DNA from: a bacterium | GTDB lineage: Bacteria; Bdellovibrionota; UBA1018 | Assembly (NCBI GenBank): GCA_019751945.1 | Contig: JAIEMT010000039.1 | Span: 1 to 64,000, forward strand | Direction: 5' to 3' | Length of the DNA: 64,000 bases | In this document: positions 16,007-24,857 of the stretch, piece after piece | Numbering within the stretch: the first letter of the stretch is position 1 | Layout of the letters: the number at the start of each line of letters is the position of its first letter | Program-made: the position numbers and the translations under genes | The notes under the pieces: model-generated | What the model saw: only the letters and a program-made list of their open reading frames with translations | Databases searched by the model: none | Told to the model about the DNA's origin: nothing

Positions 16007-16048
16007 GAACCCCTCCCATGAAGGAGCCTTACCTATTTCAAAATCGCG

Positions 16049-18553
16049 TTATTGTAAACGGGTAAACGGCATCGTGCTGGATGGTGCCAAGGCAGCACGC
16101 CAGTTCCATACACTTAAAATCGCAAAGACTGCGAACCCTATTCCCACGGTTACAACGAATTCTAATGGGCTGAGAGGATCAAAGTGAAAGAGCGAGCGAA
16201 TGCCTACGCCGTGAGTAATCCAATAGAGCACGGATACTACGCCAAGAAGAAGGATAGGATTGGAAACTTTTCTAAAGGTGGCCGTTAAATGACGGAAGGA
16301 TCCGCCGCTCATATCCGCGAAAATAAGACCGATGTTACTCATGGTTAGAACCACAAACGCCAATGCTCGAGTTCTCTCAGCGCTGGCCTGAGACCCAAAC
16401 TTCAATAGAAGGATCACAGCAAATAAAACCAAAAGACCTTGCAATGAACTGCGAAGCAGATCTTTGGCTGAGAAGAATCGGAGGCCCAAAGCCCTCGGTG
16501 GAGAGTGCATCACTCTAGTTTCGGATGGTTGAGATTCAAACATCAGGGTGCAGGCAGGATCAATGATGAGTTCCAAAAAAACGATATGAACAGGTAAAAG
16601 GATCAATGGCCAATTCAGTAAGAGCGGGAGAATGGAGAGGCCGGCTATCGGAATGTGAATTGAAACAATATAGCTCATGGCTTTTTTTATATTGTTGTAG
16701 ATGAGGCGTCCTCTTTCTATTCCAGAAACAATGGATGCAAAGTTATCGTCGAGAAGGACGATGTCAGAAGCTTCTCGGGCTACGTCGGTTCCGCGTTCAC
16801 CCATAGCAATTCCTACGTCGGCCCATTTAAGGCTTGGGGCATCGTTCACTCCGTCGCCGGTCATCCCAACAATGTGCCCTTGTTCCTTGAGGAGTTTCAC
16901 AATTCGAAGTTTCTGTTCGGGAATCATTCGAGCAAAGACATGAACACTTTTTAGTTGCTCACTTAGTTCTGAGTCCGACAACTTACTGAGTTCTGCACCA
17001 GTAATGAGGGGGCTAGAAGGAATTCCAGCCTTCAATGCTATCTTGCTGGCGGTAGAGGGGTGGTCGCCGGTCATCATCATGACCCGAATTCCTGCACTTT
17101 TACAGATTTGAACGGCGCTTGGAACCTCGGCGCGAAGAGGGTCTTCCAGTCCAATGAGTCCGAGCCATTGAAATCGGAAGGAGCTTTGTTCATCAGGAAG
17201 TTTTTCGTCAGGTACAGAGGACCTTGCAACTCCGAGTACCCTTAGACCGCGTTCGGCCATCGCTCGGACGGCAGCTTGGGCCCGCTTCTCTTGATCGCCC
17301 CCTAGTTGGCAAAGGTGAATGATTGCCTCGGGGGCACCTTTAGTGGCGATGACATAGCCGAGTGCATCCGGTTTTTTCCAAGCGCAGGACATTGCCAATA
17401 GCTTCTCCGAGAGCGGGTATTCTCGGATGAACTTCCAATCGTTGTGAAACTGATTGCTCTCGCTAACCCCTTCATTGAAGAGATTGTGAATCGCTTTTTC
17501 TGTGGGATCGAATGGATCTACTCGACTCGCGAGGAGAGCGAACTCCGATATTTCGTAAAAATCACGGGAGAGATTTGGTTTAGATTGAACTTCAACGGAA
17601 GTTTTGGAGTTGTAAAGTTCCGCGACACCCATTTTATTCTGGGTCAGTGTCCCTGTTTTATCAACGCAGAGGACTGAAATGGCTCCGAGTCGTTCAATAG
17701 CACCGGGGTTCCGAACTAGAACTTGGAGCTTGGAAAGGCGCCAGGCTCCCATAGCGAGGAACACTGTGAGGACCACTGGAAATTCTTCGGGTAGAAGAGC
17801 CATCGCAGTAGCGAGACCGACCAGAAGTGCTTGGGGCCAATTCCCTTTGCTGGTTCCGTAGAGGATAATCATGGCTAGGCAGAGAATGGCTCCCATCCAC
17901 GCAAAGAGGCGAACCATCTGGCGCGTTTCTTTTCTTAAGTTAAGTTCCTCAGGTTCCTCTTGAAGAAGGCTAGTTCCGATTTTTCCAACCTCGGTACTGG
18001 TTCCCGTCCTAAGTACGCGGACCAGAGTACTCCCGCTGATGATCAAAGTGCTAGAGAACATGTTGTCATGAGCGGCTTTTTGGACGGGAAAGGATTCTCC
18101 GGTCAGCAACGACTCGTCGACACCGAGATTCGAGGCTCGCAGAATTTTTCCGTCCGCGGGGACCCGGTCTCCTTCGTGAAGGGCGATGAGGTCTCCCGGT
18201 ACGAGAAGGCTAGCGGGGATTCTTCTCTCAACCCCATTTCGGATCACTAGGGCACGCGGACTAGAAAGTTGGCGAAGTGCGAAGAGCGCCTTTTCAGATT
18301 TGCGGTCTTGATAGAGGGAGATTCCTATTACGACAAAAACGGAGGTTCCCAGCATAATCCCTTCGGAGAGATCGCCGATGATTAAGTAGACGCTGGCAGC
18401 TGAGACTAAAAGAAGGAGCATTGGCTCCTTCAAAAACTTCCAACTGCGGGCAAAAAAACTCAAGCTCTTGGAACTTGGCAGGTCATTGGACCCATGCTGT
18501 TTGTAGCGTTCAACAGCTTGTTCTTCCGTCAAGCTTTCGGGGAGTGATTCCAT
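16049..18553 (-). CDS. P-type cation-transporting ATPase (P2/P3-like)
   Basis: 834 residues. The phosphorylation motif DKTGTLT has its Asp at D298, the actuator-domain TGES is at 151-154, and TGDGVNDAPSL near residue 580 is the hinge motif. The membrane-helix-4 ion motif reads PEEFP (255-259) rather than the PEGLP of calcium pumps. About eight to ten membrane helices are visible, and there is no N-terminal heavy-metal domain. It pumps a cation across the inner membrane using ATP. The ion is not determinable. It is last or next to last in a leftward unit with SDR and Usp genes. Confidence 0.88.
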   Translation of the reverse strand: MESLPESLTEEQAVERYKQHGSNDLPSSKSLSFFARSWKFLKEPMLLLLVSAASVYLIIGDLSEGIMLGTSVFVVIGISLYQDRKSEKALFALRQLSSPRALVIRNGVERRIPASLLVPGDLIALHEGDRVPADGKILRASNLGVDESLLTGESFPVQKAAHDNMFSSTLIISGSTLVRVLRTGTSTEVGKIGTSLLQEEPEELNLRKETRQMVRLFAWMGAILCLAMIILYGTSKGNWPQALLVGLATAMALLPEEFPVVLTVFLAMGAWRLSKLQVLVRNPGAIERLGAISVLCVDKTGTLTQNKMGVAELYNSKTSVEVQSKPNLSRDFYEISEFALLASRVDPFDPTEKAIHNLFNEGVSESNQFHNDWKFIREYPLSEKLLAMSCAWKKPDALGYVIATKGAPEAIIHLCQLGGDQEKRAQAAVRAMAERGLRVLGVARSSVPDEKLPDEQSSFRFQWLGLIGLEDPLRAEVPSAVQICKSAGIRVMMMTGDHPSTASKIALKAGIPSSPLITGAELSKLSDSELSEQLKSVHVFARMIPEQKLRIVKLLKEQGHIVGMTGDGVNDAPSLKWADVGIAMGERGTDVAREASDIVLLDDNFASIVSGIERGRLIYNNIKKAMSYIVSIHIPIAGLSILPLLLNWPLILLPVHIVFLELIIDPACTLMFESQPSETRVMHSPPRALGLRFFSAKDLLRSSLQGLLVLFAVILLLKFGSQASAERTRALAFVVLTMSNIGLIFADMSGGSFRHLTATFRKVSNPILLLGVVSVLYWITHGVGIRSLFHFDPLSPLEFVVTVGIGFAVFAILSVWNWRAALAPSSTMPFTRLQ

Positions 18554-18573
18554 TTTTTACAACGGCCGATCGA

Positions 18574-19344
18574 CTACTGAGCTACCCATCCACCATCCAC
18601 TACCAGGGGATGACCGGTAACAAATGACGCACCTTCTGAGCAAAGCCACAATATGGCGCTGGCCACTTCTTCAGGGCGGCCTACTCTCCCAACGGGTTCT
18701 CCGTCGGAAAGTTGCTTGCGGATCTGCGCTTCGCCGTGAACAAATCGATCAATCATCGGCGTTTGAATGACACCGGGGCATATTGCATTGATTCGGATGC
18801 CAGTTTTTGCATATTCGAGAGCCGCCGTTTTTGTCAGGCCCAGAACTGCGTGCTTACTGGCTACGTATGCAGGTATGCCTTGAAAGCCCACCACTCCAGC
18901 AATCGACGAGATATTTACGATAGATCCCTTCCCCTGTTTTAGCATCTGGGGAATTTCATATTTCATACAGAGCCAGAGTCCGCGGAGATTGGTGTTTATC
19001 ACCCGATCCCAATTTTCTACGCTGCAATCTACTGTGCTAGCTTGTTCTCCCTCAATGCCTGCGTTGTTAATTGCACAGTCAAGTCTTCCAAAACGTTCCA
19101 GGGTTCTGTTCATTACATTTCTAATGTCTCGCTCGTCGCTTACGTCGCATTTTACGAAAATGGCCTTGCCCCCATTTTTTTCTATTTCAGTAGCTGTCTG
19201 AACGCCGCTTGCTTCCAGAACGTCTGCAACGACCACGGTCGCTCCCTTTTCTGCAAAGGCTCGCGCTGTGGACTGGCCGATTCCGGATGCTGCTCCAGTA
19301 ATCAGGACTACTTGATTCTTAAAATTTGTTTCAAAATTTAACAT
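18574..19344 (-). CDS. Short-chain dehydrogenase/reductase (SDR)
   Basis: 256 residues of a classical SDR. The NAD(P) Rossmann motif is TGAASGIG, followed by NNAG, catalytic Ser in NISSIAG and YxxxK as YVASKHA, then the PG motif in AICPGVIQTPM. The family oxidises or reduces alcohols, sugars or steroids with NAD(P). The substrate is unknown. GGAGAA precedes the ATG. It is 20 bases from the ATPase and 15 from the Usp gene, so the three are surely one operon. Confidence 0.92.
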   Translation of the reverse strand: MLNFETNFKNQVVLITGAASGIGQSTARAFAEKGATVVVADVLEASGVQTATEIEKNGGKAIFVKCDVSDERDIRNVMNRTLERFGRLDCAINNAGIEGEQASTVDCSVENWDRVINTNLRGLWLCMKYEIPQMLKQGKGSIVNISSIAGVVGFQGIPAYVASKHAVLGLTKTAALEYAKTGIRINAICPGVIQTPMIDRFVHGEAQIRKQLSDGEPVGRVGRPEEVASAILWLCSEGASFVTGHPLVVDGGWVAQ

Positions 19345-19359
19345 ACTGTTCTCCAGGTA

Positions 19360-20340
19360 TTATATGAGGACGAGTTCAGAAACGGTTTCTCTCGATTGAT
19401 GTTTAGTCTCTCTTTTTTCGTTCGGATGAATGATCCATACCGGTTGTTTAGATTGTCGAATCACCTGACGGGTGGTGCTGCCTAGAAGAATTGAGTAAAG
19501 ATTTCCTGTTTGGGAAACCATGGCGATCATCCCCCCCATTTTTTCGGAGGCTTTTAAAATGGCTTCCACTACCGAAACTTTATGAGAACGATCAAAGAGA
19601 ACGTTTACTTGGACTCCACGGGATTTTCCAAGAGCGATCCAATGCTTCGCTTTCTCTTGGTTGTCCGCCAATTCTTCTTTGATGACATTCGCGTACGTCG
19701 CATAATAGGCAGGAAGGCCCAGGTCAAACGCCGGGAAAGCCATTCCACCGACTTTGTTGAAAAGGGTTACCTTTGCATTTTGAAGAGAGGCGAAATTCAG
19801 AAGCTTATGAAATGCCTTTCCGGATGCATCCGAAAAGTCTGTAGGAAACAGAATTTTCTTAACGGTGGGATCTTTCTTCCAGTGGGGATGGACGATATAC
19901 AGGGGAACGTCTGAATAGAGAGAAAGGGTTTCCGCAAAGCTTCCGATCAGCCAGCGTTTCAACCCTTTTCTTCCATGACTAGAAACAACGATCATTTCGG
20001 CGCCGACCTTCTTAGCGTAATTTACAAGGTGTTTAGCGCCGTCTCGAATAGCAAACGAATCTTCAGTGACGACTTTGAGTGGACGAACTCCGGGAATTTT
20101 AATTTGCTTGAGAACGCTATCTAGATCCTTTTGTCCTTCCTTTCGAAGTCCTTCAATCAAATCCGGAATGGGTCCCGCAATATAATCTGCCCCTGGGGAC
20201 ACATAGACGTGAATAGGTTCGATATCGAAATTTCCTGCTTTCGCCCAAGCAAAGATTCCCTTTGCCGCGGAACGAAGCGTTCCTTTATCCCTGGCTGCTG
20301 CATCTACTGCCCAAATAACCTTTGTTTTTTCTTTCAACAT
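19360..20340 (-). CDS. Tandem universal stress protein
   Basis: 326 residues made of two Usp domains. The first (about 1-155) ends with SSHGRKGLKRWLIGSFAETL, the ATP-binding GxxG(9x)G(S/T)-type motif. The second (about 165-310) ends TGNLYSILLGSTTRQVIR, a degenerate version. Such double Usps are cytoplasmic nucleotide-binding stress proteins. AGGAAG precedes the ATG. It belongs to the leftward sigma-54-controlled unit starting at 20641 and has a paralogue at 26703-27644. Confidence 0.88.
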   Translation of the reverse strand: MLKEKTKVIWAVDAAARDKGTLRSAAKGIFAWAKAGNFDIEPIHVYVSPGADYIAGPIPDLIEGLRKEGQKDLDSVLKQIKIPGVRPLKVVTEDSFAIRDGAKHLVNYAKKVGAEMIVVSSHGRKGLKRWLIGSFAETLSLYSDVPLYIVHPHWKKDPTVKKILFPTDFSDASGKAFHKLLNFASLQNAKVTLFNKVGGMAFPAFDLGLPAYYATYANVIKEELADNQEKAKHWIALGKSRGVQVNVLFDRSHKVSVVEAILKASEKMGGMIAMVSQTGNLYSILLGSTTRQVIRQSKQPVWIIHPNEKRETKHQSRETVSELVLI

Positions 20341-20413
20341 AACTTCTTCCTTTTATTGAGAAATGTCCTTGAGACATTTCGGCTCATTTTTCATCGTGAC
20401 GAGAAAATCTGAC

Positions 20414-20641
20414 TCATGCCACCTTACGGCTTTCCTGCGCGCCCTGAGATCCGGGCGAAACTGAAACGTTAAATATGGGGGAATTCAATGTGGTAGAGGC
20501 GACTACTAGGCTGGTCATGAGGAGGACCAGGCCTAAACCTGCCCATTCCTTGCTAAAAAACAGCCCAAAAATCAATAGGGATGCGCTGGCAGTAAACAAA
20601 GCGGCCAAAAATAGCTTTAATACGAATTTTGCTCTTCTCAT
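20414..20641 (-). CDS. Small two-helix membrane protein
   Basis: 75 residues. Two hydrophobic helices (FLAALFTASASLLIFGLFF and GLGLVLLMTSLVVAS) are followed by a short soluble tail. AAGGAG precedes the ATG at 20639-20641. It is the first gene behind a -24/-12 promoter (20666-20683) and leads into Usp, SDR and P-type ATPase genes, so a role beside the pump is a reasonable guess. A GAAATGTC/GACATTTC hairpin sits in the gap to the next gene and could tune downstream expression. The family is unknown to me. Confidence 0.68.
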   Translation of the reverse strand: MRRAKFVLKLFLAALFTASASLLIFGLFFSKEWAGLGLVLLMTSLVVASTTLNSPIFNVSVSPGSQGAQESRKVA

Positions 20642-20665
20642 ACATTAGCTCCTTGCGAGGAGATA

Positions 20666-20683
20666 GTGCAGGTACCGTGCCGA
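20666..20683 (-). promoter_or_regulatory. Sigma-54 (-24/-12) promoter of the Usp-SDR-ATPase unit
   Basis: The minus strand reads TCGGCACGGTACCTGCAC: GG and GC are exactly 10 bases apart, and GGCACG-N4-cTGCa matches the TGGCACG-N4-TTGCW consensus closely. It lies in the 56-base gap between the NtrC-type regulator and the small membrane protein, placing the transcript start about 15 bases before the ATG at 20641. Confidence 0.72.
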
Positions 20684-20697
20684 GCAATGGGGTTGAA

Positions 20698-22128
20698 CTA
20701 TTCTTCAGTGGCTTCAATTTCTTCTTCAGGAGAGTCCTGAGAAATGAGCCCGTATTCTCGTTCTTTTCTGTAGAGAGTTCTTCGGTTGATGCCAAGTATT
20801 TGTGCGGCCTTGTCTTTTCTTCCCCCAGACTTTTCAAGTACGACGCGAATATATCGTTCTTCCAGTTGAGTAATTGTTGGGAAGTCGCCGACGGCGTTTG
20901 AAAAAAATTGCTCAGCACTCTCAGTTTCTTGGGTCGGAATATCTCCTTCATCGATCAAAGTGCCCGAGCACAGTACAACCGCCCGCTCCACGATGTTTTC
21001 GAGTTCTCGAACATTCCCTTCCCACTTTAGATTAGAGAGCTTTGCAATGGCACGACGAGTAAATCCTTTTACCTGAACGTTATTAGTCGCTGAATATTTT
21101 CTTAAAAAGTGCTCGGCAAGAAGGGGGATGTCTTCTCTACGGTCACGAAGTGCGGGGATAACGATCGGAATGACGCTGAGCCGGTAATACAAATCTTCCC
21201 GAAAGCGACCTTCCTTGATTGCCGTCTTGAGGTCTTTGTGGGTAGCGGCAATGATTCGAACATCCACATCTCGAGAATTATTTTCTCCAACCGCTCGGAC
21301 TTTGCGTTCTTGCAGGACGCGCAGGAGTTTCGATTGGAGCTGGACGTTCATGTCCCCGATTTCATCGAGGAACAACGTTCCCCCTTCTGCTTCCTCAAAA
21401 AGTCCGCGCTTTCTTTGAATCGCGCCAGTGAACGATCCTTTTGCGTGACCAAACAACTCCGATTCCAAAAGTGTTTCCGGAATGGCCGTGCAGTTGATAG
21501 CGACAAAGGGTTTGTTAGCACGGGGTCCGTTTTTATGAATTGCTACGGCCACCATTTCCTTACCGGTGCCGCTAGCCCCGGTGATTAAGACGTTGGCCGT
21601 AACATTGGAGACTCTTTGGACAAGATCGAAAACTTCCTTCATCCTGGCACTTTTGCCAATAATGTTTCCGAGTTGCCAATTTTGCTTCACCTCCAAGCGG
21701 AGGGCGGTGTTGTCCCGCAGGAGTTTGCGATGCTCCATGGCGCGACTAATATTGACACCCAATTCAGATAACTTGAGTGGCTTAACGACGTAGTGAAAGG
21801 CGCCTTTTCTCATGGCTTCGATCGCAGTTTCGATACTTCCAAATGCAGTCATGAGAATAATGGGAATCTCTGGACGCAGTTGTTGGAGGCGTCCCGTAAA
21901 CTCTAAACCATCCATACCCGGCATTTTAATGTCGGAAACAATAACATCGATATCGCCCAAAGCTTGGTTCGGCCCCAATTTACCGCCAGGCCCAAGAGAT
22001 TCTAGTGCCTCGATGGCTGAAGGAAGGCATTGGATCTCAAAGCCCTCTCTTTCAAAGTAGTCTAAAAGCAAGGATCTCATTTCCTGATCGTCGTCGATGA
22101 CAAGAATTTTTCCCTGAGGGGCGTTCAT
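20698..22128 (-). CDS. NtrC-family sigma-54-dependent response regulator
   Basis: 476 residues. Receiver domain 1-125 with phospho-acceptor D66 (VIVSDIKMPGMDG). An AAA+ domain follows with Walker A GASGTGKE, Walker B GTLFLDEIGD, and the sigma-54 contact loop GSFTGA in place of the usual GAFTGA. A Fis-type HTH ends the protein (AAQILGINRRTLYRK). It activates sigma-54 RNA polymerase when phosphorylated. GGAGAG precedes the ATG. It is divergent from the PAS kinase at 22193 and is the obvious controller of the three -24/-12 promoters in this island. Confidence 0.95.
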   Translation of the reverse strand: MNAPQGKILVIDDDQEMRSLLLDYFEREGFEIQCLPSAIEALESLGPGGKLGPNQALGDIDVIVSDIKMPGMDGLEFTGRLQQLRPEIPIILMTAFGSIETAIEAMRKGAFHYVVKPLKLSELGVNISRAMEHRKLLRDNTALRLEVKQNWQLGNIIGKSARMKEVFDLVQRVSNVTANVLITGASGTGKEMVAVAIHKNGPRANKPFVAINCTAIPETLLESELFGHAKGSFTGAIQRKRGLFEEAEGGTLFLDEIGDMNVQLQSKLLRVLQERKVRAVGENNSRDVDVRIIAATHKDLKTAIKEGRFREDLYYRLSVIPIVIPALRDRREDIPLLAEHFLRKYSATNNVQVKGFTRRAIAKLSNLKWEGNVRELENIVERAVVLCSGTLIDEGDIPTQETESAEQFFSNAVGDFPTITQLEERYIRVVLEKSGGRKDKAAQILGINRRTLYRKEREYGLISQDSPEEEIEATEE

Positions 22129-22192
22129 TTTAATCTCTCCACAGAATAAGGTCTGGAGTTCCTGGTCCGGTTTTTGTAGATTCTTATGCTAA

Positions 22193-23338
22193 ATGGATAG
22201 AAAAAAAAAGGAAGATGAGGAAGCTGTCCGCACTCTAGAGGTGGCTTCCTTAGAACTAAACAACATCAGGCGTGCCCTAGACCAATCGGCCATTGTGGCG
22301 ATTACCGATAGGAAGGGCGATATCATTCATGTAAACGACAAGTTTTGTGAGATCTCCAAGTATAGCCGCACAGAGTTGCTTGGAAAGAATCATCGCTTAA
22401 TCAATTCGGGTCATCATTCTCGAGAGTTTTTTGTGACGATGTGGAAAACCATATCTACCGGTAAGGTTTGGGAAGGGGAGATTAAGAATCGCGCGAAGGA
22501 TGGGAGTTTCTACTGGGTGAATACGACGATTGTTCCCTTTTTGGACCAGGGAGGGGCGCCCTACCAATACGTTTCTATTCGCTACGAAATTACGCAAAGG
22601 AAAATGGCCGAAGACCAGCTACTGGTCTATGCCGATCGTTTAGAGCGCAGCAATGCTGAACTGCAAGATTTTGCTTCGATCGCGGCTCATGATCTTCAGG
22701 AACCTTTGAGAAAAATTCAGACTTTCGGAGATCGGCTCGGCTCTCGCTGGAAAGCGGCTTTGGGAGAGGAGGGAGGGGATTATCTCAACCGGATGCTGGC
22801 TTCGGTAACTCGAATGCGAAAACTGATTGATGATCTCCTGACATACTCTCGGGTAACAACTGAGACCCTCCCCTTTGAATCCACGGATCTCAACAAGGTA
22901 CTTCGAGATGTCCTATCAGATCTGGAAGTTCGTATTGACCAAGTAAAGGGAAAGGTCCACGCGGATACCCTCCCCTCACTGGAGGCCGACCCATCCCAGA
23001 TGCGCCAGCTCTTTCAGAATTTGATTTCAAATGCTTTGAAGTTTCATAAAGTCGGCGAACCTCCGGTGATTCGCATCAGTTCGACGATTCGAAATGATGC
23101 ATTTTGTACGATTTCTTTTGTTGATAATGGAGTGGGATTCGAGAGCAAAGATGCTGTCCGAATGTTCGCAATTTTTCAGAGGCTCCACGGCAAACATGAG
23201 TATGAGGGTACCGGTGTTGGATTAGCAGTGTGTCGGAGAATCGTTGAGCGACATGGCGGTTCCATTGTTGCTAAAGGGAAGGTTGGAGAGGGCGCGAGCT
23301 TTGAGGTAACTCTTCCTCTGGTGCGACGCCTAAGTTGA
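22193..23338 (+). CDS. PAS-domain sensor histidine kinase
   Basis: 381 residues and no membrane helix. A PAS domain with PAC extension spans about 22-140. A HisKA dimerisation domain has the phosphorylated H166 (SIAAHDLQEPLRK). An HATPase follows with N box NLISNALKFH, G1 VDNGVGF and G2 GTGVGLAV. It is a cytoplasmic sensor, possibly for redox or a ligand. It forms a unit with the receiver-kinase downstream (12 bases apart) and is divergent from the NtrC-type regulator. Its PAS closely resembles the one at 28890-30008. Confidence 0.92.
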   Translation: MDRKKKEDEEAVRTLEVASLELNNIRRALDQSAIVAITDRKGDIIHVNDKFCEISKYSRTELLGKNHRLINSGHHSREFFVTMWKTISTGKVWEGEIKNRAKDGSFYWVNTTIVPFLDQGGAPYQYVSIRYEITQRKMAEDQLLVYADRLERSNAELQDFASIAAHDLQEPLRKIQTFGDRLGSRWKAALGEEGGDYLNRMLASVTRMRKLIDDLLTYSRVTTETLPFESTDLNKVLRDVLSDLEVRIDQVKGKVHADTLPSLEADPSQMRQLFQNLISNALKFHKVGEPPVIRISSTIRNDAFCTISFVDNGVGFESKDAVRMFAIFQRLHGKHEYEGTGVGLAVCRRIVERHGGSIVAKGKVGEGASFEVTLPLVRRLS

Positions 23339-23350
23339 GGTAGTTTGAGA

Positions 23351-24481
23351 ATGATTCATCAGGTTCTTCGGATTTTACTTATCGATGATGATCAGGATGA
23401 CTTAGTAATTTTTCGGGATCATTTGTCGGAAATCAAAAATCAGCAATTCGATGTTCAATGGGCTCCTTCCTATGAAAAGGGATTGGATTTGCTGACCTCT
23501 CAGAACTTCGACGTTTGTTTTTTAGACTATCGTCTGGGGGGACGTACCGGGCTAGATCTTTTGAAAGCGACAATGTCAAATGGGGTGAAGACCCCAATCA
23601 TTATTCTAACCGGATACGGAGAGCACAACGTTGATCTGGAAGCGATGAACTCGGGCGCGGCTGATTATCTTGTTAAGGATCAGGTCGATGCCTCTTTATT
23701 GGAGCGGTCCATTCGGTATTCTATTCACAGAGCTCAGTCCATGCAGGCTATTTTAGATCGGGAAGCCCAGATTCTTATGCAGGATCGATTGGCGTCCGTG
23801 GGGTTGCTTGCCTCCAGTCTCGCACATGAAATCGGAACTCCTTTAGGGGTCATTCGTGGTCGTGCGGAGTATCTGGAGCTTCAGTGTAAAGATGACGCTC
23901 AAATCAAGAAGAGCTTAGATATTATTATTAGTCAAATTGATCGAGTTTCTAAGCTGATTCGATCGCTTTTGAATCTGGCCCGAGGAAATGAAGTTAAGTT
24001 TTCTGAGAATGTAAATCTTCGCACGGTCGTTTCCGAAGTCTTAGATCTCATGCAGCATGAAATCTTAAGAAATGGGATCGAACTCAAGACGAATTTTAGT
24101 TCAGATTTAGAGATTTTAGTCAAAGCTGAGTCTGGGTCACTTCAACAAGTTCTATTGAATTTGTTGGTAAATGCTGTTCAAGCTATCGACTCTGCTAAGG
24201 GGAGTGGGCGTAAAGATCAGCACTCGATTCGAATCAACTTGGAAGAAACTGATTCCTTTTGGTCCCTTAATATTGAAGATTCTGGCTGCGGAGTCTCTGA
24301 AAAAAATTTGAAAAATCTTTTCAGGCCCTTCTTTACGACAAAAGATATCGGAGTTGGAACGGGCTTGGGATTAGCGACGAGCTATAGAATTGTCGAATCT
24401 TGGGGGGGTTCCATTCAAGTTAAAAGTATCGACGGACAGGGAAGTGTCTTTACGGTGCTGCTTCCCAAATCAAAAAAATAA
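23351..24481 (+). CDS. Receiver-histidine kinase hybrid (REC-HisKA-HATPase)
   Basis: 376 residues. An N-terminal receiver (acceptor D59 in VCFLDYRLGGRTG) is followed directly by HisKA (H159 in SSLAHEIGTPLGV) and HATPase (NLLVNAVQAI, DSGCGVS, GTGLGLAT). The order receiver-then-kinase is that of phosphorelay kinases controlled by another kinase. It can accept phosphate from the PAS kinase just upstream and probably signals to the NtrC-type regulator. The frame opens at TTG 23345, but GAGG fits the ATG at 23351 better. Confidence 0.9.
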   Translation: MIHQVLRILLIDDDQDDLVIFRDHLSEIKNQQFDVQWAPSYEKGLDLLTSQNFDVCFLDYRLGGRTGLDLLKATMSNGVKTPIIILTGYGEHNVDLEAMNSGAADYLVKDQVDASLLERSIRYSIHRAQSMQAILDREAQILMQDRLASVGLLASSLAHEIGTPLGVIRGRAEYLELQCKDDAQIKKSLDIIISQIDRVSKLIRSLLNLARGNEVKFSENVNLRTVVSEVLDLMQHEILRNGIELKTNFSSDLEILVKAESGSLQQVLLNLLVNAVQAIDSAKGSGRKDQHSIRINLEETDSFWSLNIEDSGCGVSEKNLKNLFRPFFTTKDIGVGTGLGLATSYRIVESWGGSIQVKSIDGQGSVFTVLLPKSKK

Positions 24482-24482
24482 T

Positions 24483-24848
24483 TTATTTCAAAATGTCCAT
24501 TCCGAAGAATTTGCTAGCAGCGGCACCGATTTGAGCATCAGTGGGGTGGTCTACTGTTACGCAAGCTACGAGCTTTTTTGCTAAGTCTGGGACCTGCTCC
24601 ATCAAATAGGTTTGAAAATGGTATTTCGCCACCCCTGGTCCTAGAATTAACAGGCGTGTGGTTTCTTTTAGGTGGAGGCAAATCTCCTTAAAGAAGTGGT
24701 GTTCCATTTTTTGGAAATCCATTTGATCCAGGGGGTGGGTGTGGTGGTCAGGATGCCGACTTTGAAGGTGTTTCCTTTCCATTTTTTCAGTCGAAAAATG
24801 GAAGATCCTGGCATTTTCTCGATCGATCCAAATTGCATATATAGACAT
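24483..24848 (-). CDS. Bacterial eRF1-domain-3-like / host-attachment family protein
   Basis: 121 residues. The pattern MSIYAIWIDRENARIFHFS at the start and LLILGPGVAKYHFQTYL, then VTVDHPTDAQIGAAASKFF at the end fits the short archaeal/bacterial release-factor-like proteins annotated as eRF1 domain 3 or host attachment (Rha-like). Such proteins are thought to touch ribosomes or tRNA-like structures, but their role is not settled. GGGGGAC precedes the ATG. It is the last gene of the CBS-cytochrome unit, ten bases after the cytochrome gene. Its end abuts the convergent kinase by two bases. Confidence 0.65.
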   Translation of the reverse strand: MSIYAIWIDRENARIFHFSTEKMERKHLQSRHPDHHTHPLDQMDFQKMEHHFFKEICLHLKETTRLLILGPGVAKYHFQTYLMEQVPDLAKKLVACVTVDHPTDAQIGAAASKFFGMDILK

Positions 24849-24857
24849 GGAGTCCCC

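Noticed and set aside
20350-20385. GAAATGTC/GACATTTC hairpin as a terminator between the small membrane protein and Usp genes
   Set aside because: No T-run follows on the minus strand. It may tune expression but is not supported as a terminator.
22150-22192. Sigma-54-like match (TGG and, ten bases later, TTGTA) before the PAS kinase at 22193
   Set aside because: The invariant GC of the -12 element is GT, so it falls short of the three accepted sites.
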